Below, piece by piece: positions 61,584-64,000 of a stretch of DNA of 64,000 nucleotides (positions are counted from its first letter, which is position 1; every line of letters begins with the position of its first letter). The notes under the pieces were generated by a model, which worked only from the letters and a program-made list of their open reading frames with translations, was not told where the DNA came from and did not search any database. The stretch comes from Peribolospora baueri (lineage: Eukaryota; Basidiomycota; Peribolosporomycetes; Peribolosporales; Peribolosporaceae), in assembly GCA_029717555.1 (NCBI GenBank), contig JAMDHS010000056.1, forward strand, positions 62,001 to 126,000. Reading direction: 5' to 3'. The position numbers and the translations under genes are program-made.

Positions 61584-62110
61584 GGAGCACTCGCATGGTC
61601 GTCGGCTCACGTTTGTCTCCGGCGACTACTTGCCTTAGCACCTGGTAGTCCGCTAGTCCGCCCTCCTCCAACCACTTTTTCGACTCCGAGAACGCGCTTC
61701 TATACACGTAGCTTTATACCTCCATCTGTGGAGCACCATCGGCGCAGATCTTTTCACTCTCCCTTTTCGCATTCGTACCCTGTCCGGCCCCCCTTGCAGA
61801 GTCAGAGTCTCTTTCTTGTCAATGAAAGAAGAAATGGACGTATGTCGTCCTCAGGCTCCCCCGGCCCACCCTGGGCTTTATTTGCCGTGCCCCCCCCCCG
61901 GCGTCTTGGGTCCTTCTCTCGCAGACACGCGTGTACGACATCAGGAGCACAAATGCGAGTGTGGGCACAGCGTTGGTCGTCGTCCTCTTCTCACCCGCTG
62001 CCAACGAAACTGGGGTCGCCACCTCGGCCGTTTCCCAACAAGCCCAAATCGAATGCCTGCCTGCATGCACACACACCCGCCCACGGCGTGCGCTCCCGCT
62101 CGCATGCAGT

Positions 62111-62178
62111 GGCACCACCGCGTAGGGCTGCACGTGACGCAACCCTACGGTGCCGGTGCCGGGGCGCACGTGCGCCCC
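62111..62178. promoter_or_regulatory. nested palindromic cluster around two CACGTG boxes
   Basis: The first dyad is CGTAGGG (62121-62127) paired with CCCTACG (62143-62149), enclosing CACGTGA at 62131-62137, with an outer GGCACC/GGTGCC pair. Directly after lies a perfect 18-bp palindrome, GGGGCGCACGTGCGCCCC (62161-62178), centred on a second CACGTG. It lies about 0.5 kb upstream of the acyltransferase coding region. The palindromes look like dimer sites for bHLH factors or a cruciform-forming element. Confidence 0.6.
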
Positions 62179-62670
62179 ATCGGACGATCGGATGGGGATG
62201 GGGTTGTGGGGAAGCGGATTGAATGCGGCCGAAGATGGGGCGGGCCGGGAGAGGGGGTGACGACGACGAGCACGGCGGCGGCGGCGGCGGCGATGGACGT
62301 GGAGGCGAGGGAGGCGAACGTGTATGGAGAAGGAAGGAGAGGATATATACGACCTGGATACGAGTGGAGAACGAAGAACGAAGCGTCTATCTACGGTCTG
62401 CCAGCGAGCAAAGGAAAGCTTTCTTCGACACCGCTCGGCTCAGCTCGGCTCGACTTCTTTACCCGCGTCGTCGCCTCTCGGCGTCCCACGGCTGCCCCAC
62501 TGACGACGGCTGCCGCAGTCACATCTTCCATTGCGCGCGCTGATCACTCACGACTCGACACCGACGTTCGTTCGCAGACAGACACAGAGAGAGACGCTCA
62601 CCAACATCGACGCCGTCGCGGTCATCGCCCGTAACGCCAAAGCCATCTTCTGTCTTCCTCCTTCGCCATC

Positions 62671-64000
62671 TTGCCCAGCGTGGCCTCCACGTCAACCCCT
62701 CCCTCTCCTTCCCGAGCCACTCCTGCGCCCGGCCCTTCCTCCCCTCCACCACCGTCGCCGCCCAACGACGGCCAGGGCCAGGGCCAGGGCGATCCCTCCG
62801 CCGCGTCCCCAACACCGCCCGCCGCCGGCTCGGGGGAGCCACGACAAGGAGCGCCGTCACCACCATCACCTTCATCACGAACGCCGCTGCGGCCGCCGAC
62901 AACAAAAACAACAGCAGCAGCGACAAAAACAACGACAACGTCTAACACAACCGATAAGCAGCCCGTCGCCGATCGACCGCGTCCCTCCTCTCACCCAGCC
63001 GAACCTCCACCCACCTCCAAGGTCTCGCGCACCCTAGCCGACCTACAATCTTTCCTGAGCGCCTTCCCTCTACCCATCCATCGTCTCCTACCCAACCTCC
63101 TCCTTCGCGTCGCCGCTCGCGTCCTCGCCCGTCGCAACGTCATGGCCTCCTCCCTCGCCTTCGACATCACCCTCCTCTTCTGGAGGGTCGTGATCAACAT
63201 CTTCTTCAGGGAGATCAGACCCAGGGGTAGCTACAACATACCCAAGGAGGGCGCTGTCATCTTTGTCGCCGCCCCTCATCATAACCAGGTGCGTATATCC
63301 TCCAGACGACGGACTGGCTCGGCGTGGGCAGATGGATAGCTCGTTCGGGTCCTTACCTTCTCTTCCCTGTCAGTTCCTCGACCCGCTCCTCCTGGCGTCC
63401 GAAGTCCGTCGCGAGGCCGGCCGGCGCGTTGCCTTCCTGATCGCATCAAAGAGCATGAACCGGAGGTGGATCGGCATGGCGGCCAGGTTAATGCAGAGCA
63501 GTAAGCATCCAATTCGCCCTCTTTTTTGTTCATCCTCCGTCTCACCTCTTCTTGCCTCCGTCCCTCCAGTTCCCGTCGCCCGCGCCGCCGACGACGCAAA
63601 GCCAGGCATCGGCACGCTTACGGTAGACAAGAACGACCCTCTCCTCCTCCATGGCCACCGCACCCAGTTTACAAAGCAGCTCGTCCCACGCGGCCAAGTC
63701 GTGCTTCCCAAGTCGGCCGAATACGCCTCGGCCGAGGTGGTCGAAGTGCTCTCCGACGACCTGGTGCGGATTAAGAAGGAGTTCAAGAACGATCGAGCCA
63801 GGGAAATTCTCAAGGAAGGCTCGGGCAAGGACGGGATGGGGTGCGAGTGGAAGGTTCTGCCGTACATTGATCAGACAGAAATGTATGCGCACGTGTATGC
63901 GAGGCTCAAGCAAGGCGGTTGTTTGGGCATCTTCCCAGAAGGTGAGCGGCGTTCGTTGTCCTACCGCGCTCCTTTTGGACTCGCTGCGCAGGTCTCAGGC
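62671..64000 (+). CDS. glycerol-3-phosphate/DHAP acyltransferase, Gpt2/Sct1 type (3' truncated by window)
   Basis: ER membrane enzyme for the first acylation step of glycerolipid synthesis. Exons to 63288, 63374-63500 and 63570-63940 agree in phase, and a further exon runs out of the window. The conserved region starts FDITLLFWRVVINIFFREIR, a membrane segment, then GSYNIPKEGAVIFVAAPHHN and QFLDPLLLAS. HHNQFLD gives the HX4D catalytic motif, split by an intron, and CLGIFPEG is the third acyltransferase motif. A Pro/Ser/Thr-rich segment (62671-63130) precedes it. There is no ATG in that segment before 63142, so either translation starts at 63142 (MASSLAFDIT) or an unseen upstream exon joins at the acceptor near 62679. 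The start is therefore not fixed. Confidence 0.88.

Larger units (their letters stand above)
60915..62670. other. 1.75 kb intergenic region before the acyltransferase
   Basis: No supported gene. It contains a TG-rich repeat (61543-61583), a palindromic CACGTG cluster (62111-62178), a GGC-rich stretch at 62.27-62.29 kb and GGATATATAC at 62341-62350. The last 150 bp are pyrimidine-rich and end in a good splice-acceptor-like CCCAG at 62675-62679. Confidence 0.55.

Noticed and set aside
61383-62222. 279-codon plus-strand frame
   Set aside because: Built on the TG repeat (Cys/Val/Tyr run) and on the palindromic GC cluster. No homology or splice support.

Overview
The window reads as nuclear DNA of a GC-rich, intron-dense fungus, most likely a basidiomycete yeast or dimorph. 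Genes are cut by many short introns (mostly about 50 to 150 nt, GT-AG with at least one GC-AG), and the content is fungal: an Skn7-type HSF/response-regulator, a Pcl cyclin, a Con-6 family protein, a Gpt2/Sct1 acyltransferase and an RGS-LOV photoreceptor. The XMAP215 homologue has five TOG domains rather than the two of ascomycete yeasts. I see no transposon, virus-like element or CRISPR array. The species cannot be named from sequence alone.

Layout. 1-1.1 kb: low-complexity leader. 1.1-8.2 kb: TilS-type tRNA-Ile lysidine synthase (+), gamma-butyrobetaine dioxygenase-like enzyme (-), Pcl-type cyclin (-). 8.2-12.9 kb: a 4.8 kb gene-free stretch full of different tetra- and pentanucleotide microsatellites. 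12.9-27.6 kb: Nopp140/SRP40-like nucleolar protein (-) divergent from Mediator subunit 16 (+), then the XMAP215/Stu2 homologue (-). 28.2-35.1 kb: ING-type PHD protein (+), TACO1/YebC mitochondrial translation factor (-), a histidine-rich Con-6 family protein (+) and a Prx5/Ahp1-type peroxiredoxin (-). 36.0-43.1 kb: MFS transporter (+) and Skn7-like regulator (+). 43.8 kb: intron-containing tRNA-Ile(UAU). 44.2-48.0 kb: MYST histone acetyltransferase with tandem PHD fingers (-). 48.4-55.2 kb: 88-residue coiled-coil protein (+), alpha/beta hydrolase of the YheT/EMB8 class (-), and an unrecognised two-TM protein with a long disordered tail (+). 56.3-59.2 kb: RGS-LOV protein (-), apparently with frame breaks. 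62.7-64.0 kb: glycerol-3-phosphate acyltransferase (+), cut by the window end.

How they fit together. Genes sit as divergent pairs sharing short promoters and convergent pairs with short gaps. Three products are chromatin or transcription machinery (Med16, ING, MYST). Three are probably mitochondrial (TilS, TACO1, GBBH) and the peroxiredoxin may be partly so. Skn7 and a peroxiredoxin are both part of fungal oxidative-stress responses, 4 kb apart. CACGTG boxes recur in the divergent promoters and form a striking palindromic cluster upstream of the acyltransferase gene.

Exon boundaries given are my own, chosen so that phases agree and canonical splice signals are used; entries say where this failed.
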